From Colius striatus (lineage: Eukaryota; Chordata; Aves; Coliiformes; Coliidae), in assembly GCF_028858725.1 (NCBI RefSeq), contig NC_084762.1, forward strand, positions 3,357,374 to 3,421,373: DNA of 64,000 nucleotides, given 5' to 3'. The notes beneath the pieces are model-generated. The model made no database searches, had not been told where the DNA came from, and was given only the letters and a program-made list of their open reading frames with translations. The position numbers and the translations under genes were made by a program. Position 1 is the stretch's first letter, and every line of letters starts with the position of its first letter. Below, piece by piece: positions 27,646 through 36,896 of this stretch.

Positions 27646-28481
27646 GACACCCAAGAAAAGAAACAAGCATTTTGTGAAGACAGGAATAAAACCCTCCTAG
27701 CCAAATGTCAGCTCACACCACTTTGCAGTGTCTCAGTGCAGGCAGGATGTAAGTTTAAGTGTGAGACAGACCAAAACACAAATTCATGAATAAACCTGAT
27801 ATTTTCATTTTAACTAGTCATAAGCTACACAAGAATACACAAGTAATAACTCTCCACTGAAACATGGTATCAATCTATGCTTTCAGCTTTCTGCAGCTTA
27901 TCTTTCAACACGGTTTGTGTGAAGGAGATGAAACGTGTCCAGCACAGCCACAAGTTGGGGGTTTAGTTTAGGGAGGGAGAATAAGATGATGGGGAGTGTT
28001 TTAAAGTATTTGGAAAGAAAGGAGAAACAGCATTGGATCTTGTACATTCAAAAGAGCTGACAGTCTTGAAACAAAGGACCTTTCACATGGATGGAGTAGC
28101 TCACCTCTGCTCTGGCAGTAAACACACACATCACAAAGCGACCACACAACCTCCCTCCCTCTCTCTCACTTAGGTTCCAACAATTACAATCAGACAAGCA
28201 GCTAGGTTCTGCCCAAGCACTGATCTCTTTGCCATCCACTCTTAAGAAACCTTTTCAATTGAGTTTAGCAAACAGAATGCCCACAAAAGGCACCATGTGA
28301 CACCCATCAGGCTGCTCTGCCAGGAAAACGTCCCCTTACCGCCAGCAAAACGTTTCACCTCCTCACCTTCAAATCAAAGGCATCAAAAGGGGGGTATAAA
28401 GAGTGTGATACTTGATGACAGATTGACAGCTCTGAACATGCACCCCAAAACATCAATTATGCAATTATCCCCTGTTGTTAC

Positions 28482-28594
28482 CTGTAATTTTGTACCCATA
28501 TGCAGCCAGCTGTCCAGCCATATATTCACCATCTGAATTATTGTGAGAACACCCCCAGGTGCGAATCCAGATTTTCTGAACACCAGGAATGATG
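28482..28594 (-). CDS. CDKAL1: CDKAL1 exon 4
   Basis: A 113-base exon with a strong acceptor (polypyrimidine tract, then ttgacag) at 28595 and a GTAACA donor starting at 28481. It begins in phase 2: the split codon AG+C gives serine. It then encodes residues including [20 protein letters not shown] and [13 protein letters not shown], nearly identical to vertebrate CDKAL1. The cysteine in WGCSHN is the first ligand of the MTTase [4Fe-4S] cluster. The exon ends with one base of a split codon. The long open frame that overlaps it in another register is a shadow. Confidence 0.95.
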
Positions 28595-29389
28595 CTGTCA
28601 AGGGGAAAAGAAACAAAAAGTCAAAAGGTGAACAAGTTTCCCCTAAAGGAAAGGCCACTGAACAAAGTCAGTTAACTGCAGTTCTCCAAATATAAAAGTA
28701 GCAACACAATTCCACAACAGCTGGAGAAAATACATGTGATTTTAGTATTGTAGGTATTAGGTCTGAGAGACACTTTCCAAACAGCAATCTCTACACTGCT
28801 GTCTTTTGTGTTTGTGACTAAAACAGCATTGGTAATGCATCTGTGCTTTAGCTATCGTTGAACAGTACTTGCACAGCTCAAAACCTCCTGTTTCACACTG
28901 CACTCCAGCCTGCTCAGAGATGGACACAGGGCTGGGAGCACCTGAATAGTCAGGGGCATGAGTGACTGTGTGAGGCATTTATAGATCACTACTTCAGCAG
29001 GGCAGAGGCTGCTGGCAGAATGAAGTCTACACATCTTTATACGGCTTCACACAGAGGTGCATTTGTACACTTAGAAAACCTTGCCATTTCTGGTGCATTC
29101 CAGACATGCTTTACTACAAAGCAACCAACCCACAAAACTGCAGTAGAAGCCAGAACCACCACCAGAGTTTGCTTATACTTTAATCAACTCCACTGCAGCA
29201 GGAAGACGATTCTGTTCTTATGGGAATCGCAAGAAGGACAAATGCAAAGATGTGTTCTGGAGTTATGACATACTATTTCCACTGAAATAAAACAGTAAGT
29301 TGCTTGCAGAACATACAAGCAAAAAGTACAGCCTTTGGACACCTCAGGTGCCAGAAACCATGTGGAAAGATTGAAGCAAGGAAGAGGGT

Positions 29390-29905
29390 GAGATGAGGGA
29401 ATTCCTCAGCAAACTGGGCCTATGTAAGTCCCCGAGCCCTGATGGGATGCCCCCACCAGAGAGAAATGGACATACTGGAGAGAGTCCAACAAAGGGCCAT
29501 GAAGATGATTAAAGGACTGAAGCATCGTATTTATTTAAGAAGAGGCTGAGAGAGGTGAAGAAGAGAAGTTTTTTTTTTGGGGGGGGGGTCTCAATGTGTA
29601 TTAAATACCTGAAAGGAAAAGGAAAGAGGACAGAGCCAGGATCTTCTCAGTGGTACCCAGTGACAGGATCAGAGGCAACAGCACAAACTGACACACAGGA
29701 CTTTCCCTCTGTACATGAGCAAACACTTTCTCACTGTGAGGGTGACCAAGCACTGGCACAGGTTGCCAGGAAGGTGATGGACTCTCTCTTTAGAGACACT
29801 CAAAACCAGCCCTGGCCAATTGGCTCTAGCTGGCCCTGCTTCAGCAGGGGCTTTGCACAACATGACCTCCAGAGCTCCCTGCCAACCTCAACCCTTCTGT
29901 GACTC
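29390..29905 (+). mobile_element. Old CR1 LINE fragment
   Basis: This contains degenerate CR1 ORF2 and 3' UTR blocks: 'gagtccaacaaagggccatgaagatgattaaagg', 'tattaaatacctgaaagg', 'acactttctcactgtgagggtgac', 'ggcacaggttgccagg' and 'cctccagagctccctgccaacctc'. It is frameshifted and interrupted by a T10G10 run at 29569-29588. The 5' boundary is approximate. Confidence 0.8.
29569..29588. repeat. T10-G10 double homopolymer
   Basis: Ten T bases are followed directly by ten G bases inside the CR1 fragment. This is unusual, and it could be a real slippage product or an assembly artefact. Confidence 0.9.
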
Positions 29906-30301
29906 TCAGAATGTTGCTGATCTTTCCTGTTCCACATGTGAAACAGCCGCCCCAGGGCTGCATTTTGAAGAGCTCAGCTCTTACGTAGGTGATTTAGGTG
30001 AAGCAGACAATTCTCCTGGAACATTTTACACGTAAAAGCTTAAGTAACAGGGATCATTTTCCCCAGTTTGATTACTCCATTGATCAATATTTCAATCATA
30101 ACTGATTTCTACAGCAAATATGCCTAGGATAGGAAATTTGCTGAGGATCAGTTACCCTTTAGCATTACATTTTATAAACACAATTTCACTCCCTTTTATA
30201 TTGTGCCTGGATTTTACATTACGAGATGACAACTTCCACCTTATTTTTAGCAGCTGCTCATAGGAGAAAAGCAACAAGACAAGCTCGAGGGAATAATGTA
30301 C

Positions 30302-30468
30302 CTGTCACTTGGGGGATCATCATCTGCCTGAGGGCTTCTGTGAGAGCTGCGTTTTCGCACTTTGGGGAAAACATTCTGTCTGCCAAACTGACGGTCGTGG
30401 GGCCTCAAATCCGCTGCTGACACCATATCTTCGATGTCTTCAAGCACCGAGTCGCAGGCAGCAGGCAT
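30302..30468 (-). CDS. CDKAL1: CDKAL1 exon 3, coding part with start codon
   Basis: The exon spans 30302-30475; seven 5' UTR bases (CTTGAAG) precede ATG at 30468-30466. It follows the acceptor tctccactgcag and ends with a GTACAT donor. It encodes 55 residues beginning MPAACDSVLEDIEDMV and ending DDDPPSD, plus two bases of a serine codon completed by exon 4. Vertebrate CDKAL1 begins in the same way (MPSASCDTLLDDIEDIV in human), with conserved D-DIED and PKVR-R positions. The start is chosen because it matches the family N-terminus; the in-frame upstream ATG at 30507 lies in the intron. Confidence 0.93.
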
Positions 30469-30475
30469 CTTCAAG

Positions 30476-31533
30476 CTGCAGTGGAGAAGACTGGTATTAG
30501 CAAGCACTGGAATACAAACCCAAGGTCTAGCACCTACTGCTTATCTTCCCAAAGAAAGGGCAGATAGATTTCTATGTTTACCTGCACTGTATCACACCTA
30601 TGAGGGATACTGATCACATGAAAACAATCAGCTACTCAGAGATACTGCCTGATGCCATCTACCCCTGAGAACTCAAACCCAGAGAGAGAGACTCACAGAA
30701 TCTCAAGGGTTGGGAGGGTCCTGGAAAGCTCATCCAGTGCAACTCCCCTGCCAGAGCAGCACCACCTAGAGCAGGGCACACAGGAACACATCCAGCTGGG
30801 TTGGAATGTCTCCAGAGCAGGAGACTCCACAGCCCGCCTGGGCAGCCCCTGCCAGTGCTGAGGATACAACAGCAGTTCACCATTCCACGCTTCTGTGAAA
30901 TCACAGAAGGGCATTTCACAGAGCTTACAGGGAAAATACATTTCCCTCAGTCACAGTGAAACACAAACCAAGGCTTTGATTTCTTTAAAACCTGATGGCA
31001 GGAATAGAAAGTTCGGGCTACTGGCATACAAAATACTTTCAGGTGTTCCAAATCAACTATTTAAGAACACAGTAAGTTAAAACACCTGTGCACTCCCCAG
31101 GTGCAAGTTCTTCAGCCAATCCTGCAACATATACTTTAAAATAAAGCTTCACATGACCTGAACCGTCCCATATCCTCGTTTAAGAGAAAGCACCTGATAA
31201 TGACATTGAAGTGTTTAGCATTCTTCTAGATCAGCAATCCCAGCATCTAAACAAAATGCAGGAAAGGGTACAAATAAAAAGCTGAGAAAAGCCTAGCAGT
31301 AAAGAATACTGGGGGGTGAGTGCTTTGCATCCCTTGCACACCATTAACAGTGTGTAAAATAATTGAAGTCACCACACCAAAACAGAGAGGGGGAAAAAAA
31401 GGCTTTTTTCATTTGTTGTTTTTTCTCTCTTCCAGAAAAATATTTGCTGTTACGGGGCAGCTGGCAAAACAAATTAACTGAGTTTAACAGTGGCTGTCAC
31501 AACAGAAACATACCGTCAAAATAAAACCCCTAC
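30476..31533 (-). other. CDKAL1: CDKAL1 intron 2
   Basis: A 1058-base intron between the inferred 5' UTR exon 2 and exon 3. It contains one CR1 stub (30693-30862), about 220 bases upstream of the exon 3 acceptor, and nothing else I can name. Confidence 0.7.
30693..30862 (-). mobile_element. CR1 LINE 3'-end fragment
   Basis: On the plus strand it reads TCACAGAATCTCAAGGGTTG and then the reverse complement of the CR1 3' UTR blocks, through 'cctgccagagcagcaccacct' and 'ggaatgtctccagagcaggagactcc' to 'cgcctgggcagcccctgccagtgctg'. It is in the same orientation as CDKAL1. Confidence 0.92.
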
Positions 31534-31571
31534 CTTTTCAAGCGAGGTCTAAATCCTCTTGGATGATAATC
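31534..31571 (-). other. CDKAL1: CDKAL1 exon 2, non-coding (5' UTR)
   Basis: On the minus strand a C-rich tract and actcctag acceptor are followed by a 38-base segment (GATTATCATCCAAGAGG… to …GCTTGAAAAG) and then a GTAGGG donor. The segment has no ATG. Its position between the CpG island and the exon carrying the start codon fits a 5' UTR exon, and vertebrate CDKAL1 has non-coding sequence upstream of the ATG exon. It is called from splice signals and context only; a transcript alignment would settle it. Confidence 0.6.
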
Positions 31572-32126
31572 CTAGGAGTGGGGGGAAAAAGACACAGCAT
31601 GAACAAGTAGAACCAGTCGACAGAAAACCATTACTCATGTTGTTGTCCAACCAGCGTTCATCCTCCCTTTGCAGAAATACCCTTCCTCGGTCAGCTCAAT
31701 CTCATTAGGATTGGGTACAGCTGCTGACTAGCTACCAAGGCTCAACAATAGCCATGTTTTCCCTCTCCTTCCCTTAGCGGTGGCACTAATCTTCCTATCC
31801 TTCTCCTATCTCTTCTCTTCTTCCTATCCTTCCTATCCTACTCTTTTTCCTGTCAGTGGGACGTATTTGCCTTCTTTGAGACCTCCTGCAGACTTCAGTC
31901 ACCAATCTCGAGTTTAAAATAGGGAATGGAAGAAGGGAAAGAGACCAACAGTAAATTTTAGCTGAAGCCATCGACAACTTTTTAACCACACAGTAAAGCT
32001 TTCTAAGAACAGACTGATACCTGCACTAGCTCCCTGCAGGATGCATGAGACCTCTTCTTCACAAGCAATTAAATAACTAGAGACTCATGCAGTTCCTCTG
32101 ACAGAATGGACGAAATGAGAAGCAAT

Positions 32127-32184
32127 AATAGAAACTTACAAACGGACGTAGCTCGCAATAGAAACTTACAAAGGGACGCAGCTC
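32127..32184. repeat. Two-copy 30-base tandem repeat
   Basis: The unit AATAGAAACTTACAAA… starts at 32127 (as 'aatagaaac') and again at 32157. The copies differ at about two of 28 aligned bases. It lies in CDKAL1 intron 1. Confidence 0.85.
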
Positions 32185-32337
32185 TTTCATGCTTTTGAGC
32201 TTTACTTACAGACCTTGTATGTTTCTGTTTACAAAACGAAAGTTAGTAAACAAGAAGTATCTTTAGCGACTTTAAACAAACAAAACTTGCTACAGTTACT
32301 CCTCATCCACAGTCTCAAGCTTAGCATGAGAATATAG

Positions 32338-32700
32338 AGTCAACGAATGGTTTTGGTTGTTAAAGCCCTTTAAGCTCAGCAGTCCCAGCCCTCCCCTCAC
32401 CCTGCCCAGCCCAGCACTGACCCTCAGCACCTCAGCTCCACGGCTTTGGGATCCCTCCAGGGCTGGGCACTCCTCCACCTCCCTGGGCAGCCTGGCACAG
32501 TTCTGAAACTGTGTTCTGTCTCAGCTTCATCCTCCCCTGGGGCAACCTGAGGCCGTTTCCTCGTGTCCTGTCTCTCGTTACGGGGGAGCAGAGCCCGACC
32601 CCCAGCTCGCTACAATCTCCTGCCAGGGAGCTGCCGAGAGTGACCCTGTCTCCTCGCAGCCTTCTCCTCAAGAGGAACTTCTTTCACGTGGAAATGCTCT
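32338..32700 (-). mobile_element. GC-rich CR1 LINE fragment
   Basis: On the plus strand GAATGGTTTTGGTTGTTAAA marks the 3' end in reverse. It is followed by 'cggctttgggatccctccagg', 'cctgggcagcctggcac', 'cccctggggcaacctgaggcc', 'cctcgtgtcctgtctctcgttac' and 'cttctcctcaagagg', which are reverse complements of the CR1 3' region. It retains many CpGs, abuts the CDKAL1 CpG island, and has the same orientation as the gene. Confidence 0.85.
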
Positions 32701-33111
32701 ACCCAGGTGCAAGAGAGCTGCTCTTTCCTGCGTTTTCCCACAGGTGTCCCCAATAAAGCCCCGGGCTTCTATCCCCGGGCGGACACAGGGCAGAAGCAAA
32801 CTACGGCGTCCGCCGAAATCTGAGCGAGCCTGGCACACCTCAGGGCCCCGGGACAAGCTTGTTCAGTGCCCGTGGGCCTACAGTCGCAGAGCCTAGCTCG
32901 GGTATTCCGTCCTGCCCACACCCCTCGAGCCCCGAGCAGCCCACCCGCCTAAACCGCCGCAGGGTCCGGCCGCGGGGGCCACGCCGGAGCGCAGGGAGGC
33001 ACCCCGGGGTCGGGCGGCGGCGGAGCGCGGTGGGGGAAGAGAAGGGAAAAAGGACCGAGGAAAGAAAAAAAGGGGAGGGAGGCGTGCTGAGGGGCGAGCC
33101 GCGACACTCAC

Positions 33112-33230
33112 CCCGCGTCAGCCGGGCTCCGCCATCACCCGGCCGCCGCTCCGTTCGCTCCGCGCCGCCGCTCACCCCGCCCCGGCCCCGCAGCGCCCCG
33201 ACGGCAGCCGGCAGCGCCCAAGCAGCCGCG
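33112..33230 (-). other. CDKAL1: CDKAL1 exon 1, non-coding (tentative)
   Basis: On the minus strand a consensus donor (CGGG|GTGAGTGTC) begins at 33111, so a first exon could end at 33112. A second possible donor (GCGGG|GTGAGCGG) begins at 33175. The transcription start is not visible; I place it just downstream of the palindrome at 33235-33244. Both ends are inference. Confidence 0.4.
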
Positions 33231-33234
33231 CAGG

Positions 33235-33244
33235 TCTCGCGAGA
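33235..33244. promoter_or_regulatory. TCTCGCGAGA palindrome (BANP / CGCG element)
   Basis: A perfect ten-base palindrome, continuing into a GAGAGAGC run. This motif is enriched near the starts of CpG-island housekeeping genes and is known to bind BANP and, when methylated, ZBTB33. It supports a start site within some tens of bases on the CDKAL1 side. Confidence 0.85.
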
Positions 33245-33650
33245 GAGAGCGGGCAGGGGCGGTGCGGGCAGCGCCGGTGGCCCGGGACTGCCGGCGGGGC
33301 CGGGAGGCGGCAGGAGCGGCGGATGCTCGCTGACGGCTGCTCAAACGCCCGGGTGAGGGGAGAGGCGGGGAGCGGCTCTGCTTTCGTCGCCGGGAAGCCG
33401 TGACAAGCCGGGGTCATCTCCTTCCATGGGACGGGAGCGGGTGCGGCGTGGGCCGAGCAGAGCGCCGCTGCCGTGGCTGGAGCCGGGCCGCGAGCTGTGG
33501 GAGCTCGGAGCCATGGAGCTGCTGCTGCTGCGTTGGAAACAGCCCATCCCGTGAGACCGAAGGGGAAGCGCGCTGGGAGCTGCAAACGGCCTTTTCCAGC
33601 AGCGAGCCGTGGTGTGTGTGAGGAGCGCACGCCCCAGCGCTGGGGCATCC

Positions 33651-36600
33651 ATGGGTTGAGCGCCCAGGCCACGGCGCCTCTGCTCGGGGCTCCTCGGGAT
33701 GTGGGGAGTCACCTTTATTGTAACTGAAAACTCGGTCCAGCAGGTACCCGTGCGGTTAAAACGGATGGAATCAGAGGGGTCTGACCACGAACGATGGGCT
33801 GTTTATTCCTCTAATAGCCACACACCACTTTATTGTAATAACCATTCACTTCCTCAAAATGCAATGCTAGTAACAAGTTTTCAGTTAAAAACCTTAATAT
33901 GAGCCAGCTAAACTTGCTGACATTGTTCTCCTCTAATTCAAGGCCAGTAACAAGCTTTGTGATTGATATTTTTGAAGACATTAGCCTGGGTGTTTAAACT
34001 TGGGCTCTAGACAGACTGTTATGGGTATAATTTCCTTGTTGATCATGGTGCTATAGAGGATGAGCATAATACTATTGGTTTGGTTTAAGAGACACAGTTA
34101 ACCTCAAAAGATTGCTTATACTGCATCTTTAACATATTTCATGTTGAGGTAGCCACCCAGGTAGAAAAATCGATGTTTCTTGTCATTGTATTTTGAACAT
34201 TCAGTTACTCTCCTTACAAGGAGCCTTTGGAGTCATTATTTTCTTCTTCAGATAGCAGGTTATAGCCTCTCAAACTGGAGGGTAAGTGCAGGAAAGCCCT
34301 GAGTATATTCTGTAATAGGCCTGTTGGTCTGCTAGCAGGTAGAATTTGTCAGCTTATGCCTAAGAGTATCATTTCCCTTCCCTCTCCTTTTTCTTCCAAA
34401 CTGGTGCCTATTTTATGTCATGCTTACCTGACAAATATCACAGGCAAAAACCCCAAAGGATAACAATGAGAAGAAAGTAACAGGAGAGATTTGGAGAACT
34501 GGGACAGAAAGGAACAAGTACTTCAGGACTGAGCACTATTAATATCACCTTGCCCTCATGACAGAGTCATCAGTACAGCTTGAGATAGGTGTGCCTTTGT
34601 GATTGGTCTTTGTTGAAGCACACAAGCACTTTTCAGAGATGCTCTCAGTGATAATTTTTGCACCATTTTTAGCCCAGAACAGAGGAAAACATTTTCAAAT
34701 CAGTAGTGGGCATTAATCTATTTCAGACACCTTTCGTAGTAGGGTGGAAGTTGTCCTTAGTACCTCAGTAAGTAATGATACTTGCATTACCAATAAGTGT
34801 TTTAACTTCCTGGTGAGGTTAGAGAATCTCTTTCTTTTCAGTTTCCCCAGTTTTCCAAGTATTTCACGTTTAGCCCTTGAAGTGAACTGCTCCATCTGGG
34901 AGCACTGTGCTACCCCACTGTCGAGTGTTACCTCGCTGGTTAAACCACACTGTGCAGACAGCAGTGCTGCTTTATCAAAGAGCAAAGCACAGATACAGCC
35001 TGCAAGGCACAGCCAAAAAAATCTCCAGGTGGCCAAGACTGACAAACCACTGCTCATTAAGGGGAGGTGGTGAGCTCCAAGAGCAGCTCCCAGGCAGGAC
35101 TGAGCGCCGAGTCCCATACCTAGTGACAGAAATAGGCTGTGCTGACTGCTTCCAGCCTGAGCCAGCAGCAGCCTTGCTTTGTCCTGCTGCCAAGAATTCC
35201 TAGTACAGCCCTATTCAGGCTTGGGATGTAGCCACAACATGAAAAGCACCCTTTAAGTGCTTTTGAGGCTCACAAATGTAAATTGCTTTGTCCTGTACTC
35301 ATAATAAGGAGCAGAGCTGCAGGCAGCCTGCTGGCAGGGAGCGAGGGAATCTGGTGATTCTGCTGGAAGGAAGCTGATCTACACCCACTTGGGACAAGCA
35401 CCATTGAGGAGGCAGCAGCTGGCAGTGCAAGTCCCAGTACCAGCCACCTGTACACTGGTGATGTAAGTGCTCCAGTTCCTTGAGAACAGCTTTAAAATAC
35501 ATCTTTTCTAAGTTACTCACAGGCCTTGCTTCTTGCTCTTTGGGAGTGGGAGACTCCAAGAGCCCAGCCCCAGCCTAGGTGGCCATCTGAAGTCAGCACA
35601 GGTTTTGCAGGAGTGAGTAGGTGGGAAATACAAAGACTACTGGGCAAAAAAAAAACAAACTTCCATTTTAGCTCACAGTTAGTAAAGGATATATTTTGAG
35701 TTGCTTTAGAGCATCTCAACCAACATCCTTAGGGAAAGGAAACAGCCAGGGAAGTAGAAGGCCCCATTTTTACATGACAGCCTTATTCTCTGATAACTCA
35801 CGTGCAGTTCTGGGTGGAAAAGTAAGTGGGAATGCATGCAGGGGAAATAAAATGGAGACTCCTAAAGTTAGGTGCAAAATGAGATCTCTTACTCTATTCC
35901 TGCAGGTTAGGAGAATCTATCTGGTCACTTCTCAGCAGCGCTCAGACTTGAGAGCAACTAGGTCTGTCTGTTCCAGTCAACACTCTCCCTGTCAAGTGTG
36001 AGAAAGAGTAGGTAAAGAAACAGCCAAGCTTCATAAAGGCAGAGCATCCTGCTGATCTTTGCTTACCTGTAAAGTAATATCCAGGCAGGTCTTGCTGCAG
36101 CAGGAAAAGCAAAATGGGGAGATGAATTTTGTTGGTGTCACCCCACTGACTTTGCCACACGGGCTCTTGGTTCACTGAAGCATGAGAATTGTTGGCTCCA
36201 GGAACAGTGATTAACTGAGTTATATACAGAAAAAAGTAGGCATATACTGCTAAATATTTGGTCCTCTACCCCTCCTTCATTAGTTATTTGGAATACAGAA
36301 CAACAGAGGGTCTCCTCTCTAACCTTCCTTTCAGTACTGCAGTAAACAGCATGGACACATGCATCATGAGGTAAAGCAGCAGCTGCCTCCTTGTGTGCAG
36401 GAGTACAAGTTTGTAAATGCCTCTGTGGTGCAAGAGAGGACTCAAACAGAACTCCTGGGAGAAGACATCTAGACAATCATCAGTAGGAAGGTTAAACAGA
36501 TCCTCAGCCAGTGTTTTCATGTCATTTAATACAGTAACCCCCTTTCTATGAAGTTCACTAGATGTCTGTTCGTAATTCATGGTAAAGAGGGGAATAAATA

Positions 36601-36840
36601 AGAATAAACCTGTGTCATCCCAACCTATTGCTCTCCTGTGTCTGTTTGGATGTGCCTTGTATTCTTTTTCAGTCTGGTTTAAGGAAAAAAAAAAAAAGCC
36701 AGACTCTGTGTAATTAAAAAAAATGGGATTAAAACATCTGGTGTGGAATGGGTGTGAGCAGCAGTAAGGAAACACGAAGGACCAGGGTCCAAGGGAGAGA
36801 GGGGCAACCAGGGTAAGGAGGATGGAAGGGGCTGTATACA
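33651..36840. other. E2F3-CDKAL1 intergenic spacer
   Basis: About 3.2 kb between the CpG island and the E2F3 polyadenylation signals. No repeat of a family I know and no convincing exon. The 185-codon minus-strand frame at 36284-36841 and the 134-codon frame at 34713-35117 look like chance frames: no domain is recognisable and other frames overlap them. Confidence 0.7.
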
Positions 36841-36865
36841 AATCTAAACTCTTTAAAAAATTCTT

Positions 36866-36896
36866 TTTATTGATTCATTACCATACAAAATTTATT
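36866..36896 (-). promoter_or_regulatory. E2F3: E2F3 polyadenylation signals
   Basis: Two AATAAA hexamers lie on the minus strand at 36891-36896 and 36866-36871. Cleavage would be expected at about 36840-36860, giving a 3' UTR near 1.95 kb. A further AATAAA at 37260-37265 overlaps a Pumilio element and could give a shorter UTR. Usage is inferred. Confidence 0.65.

Larger units (their letters stand above)
1..28481 (-). other. CDKAL1: CDKAL1 intron 4 (partial, 3' part outside window)
   Basis: This stretch follows the splice donor of CDKAL1 exon 4 in the direction of transcription. It is AT-rich and has no convincing coding exon on either strand. I searched the minus strand for the next CDKAL1 exon, which should encode the second cluster cysteine in a context like NSCTVKNP, and did not find it, so exon 5 lies left of base 1. 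Recognisable content is limited to CR1 fragments (3970, 6209, 17459, 17950, 18630, 27595), one LTR (20426), a TA microsatellite (13584) and homopolymer runs (T10 at 8217, C11 at 8315). In the blocks 1-3969, 4131-6208, 6485-17458, 18986-20425 and 20836-27594 I see nothing else I can name. Open reading frames here are short, overlap on both strands and match no family I know. Confidence 0.8.
28595..30301 (-). other. CDKAL1: CDKAL1 intron 3
   Basis: A 1707-base intron with GT-AG ends. About 500 bases of it are an old CR1 copy in antisense orientation (29390-29905). I see nothing else recognisable in 28600-29389 or 29906-30301. Confidence 0.85.
28482..30468 (-). other. CDKAL1: CDKAL1, 5' coding part (gene continues left of window)
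   Basis: CDKAL1 encodes a radical-SAM methylthiotransferase that makes ms2t6A at position 37 of cytosolic tRNA-Lys(UUU); the vertebrate protein is ER tail-anchored. Two coding exons are here (30302-30468 and 28482-28594) and give the first 93 or so residues of a protein that is about 580 residues long in human. They cover the variable N-terminal tail and the start of the MTTase domain, including WGCSHN with the first cluster-binding cysteine. The remaining domains (radical SAM CxxxCxxC, TRAM, membrane anchor) lie outside. The gene is co-oriented with E2F3 and directly downstream of it, as in other vertebrates. Variants in human CDKAL1 introns are associated with type 2 diabetes. Confidence 0.92.
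31572..33111 (-). other. CDKAL1: CDKAL1 intron 1 (inferred)
   Basis: The region between the proposed exon 1 donor and exon 2. It holds a pyrimidine-rich tract with repeated TTCCTATCC-like units (31790-31850), a 30-base tandem repeat (32127-32184), a GC-rich CR1 copy (32338-32700) and the downstream half of the CpG island. I see no other coding signal. Confidence 0.6.
32770..33650. promoter_or_regulatory. CDKAL1: CpG island and promoter of CDKAL1
   Basis: Base composition changes sharply to GC-rich with dense CpG between about 32.77 and 33.65 kb; the flanks are AT-rich and CpG-poor. The island sits just upstream of the first CDKAL1 exons. A perfect TCTCGCGAGA palindrome lies at 33235-33244. 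There is no obvious TATA box, as expected for this class of promoter. The long open frames found across the island on both strands (up to about 165 codons) are Ala/Arg/Gly/Pro-rich and arise from lack of stop codons in GC-rich DNA. Confidence 0.88.

Noticed and set aside
32859..33356. 165-codon plus-strand open frame in the CpG island, with overlapping long frames on the other strand
   Set aside because: Arg/Pro/Gly/Ala-rich with no domain, open on both strands. This is what stop-poor GC-rich DNA gives by chance.
36284..36841. 185-codon minus-strand frame just downstream of E2F3
   Set aside because: It lies after the polyadenylation signals, matches no family I know, and has no splice or start context that stands out.
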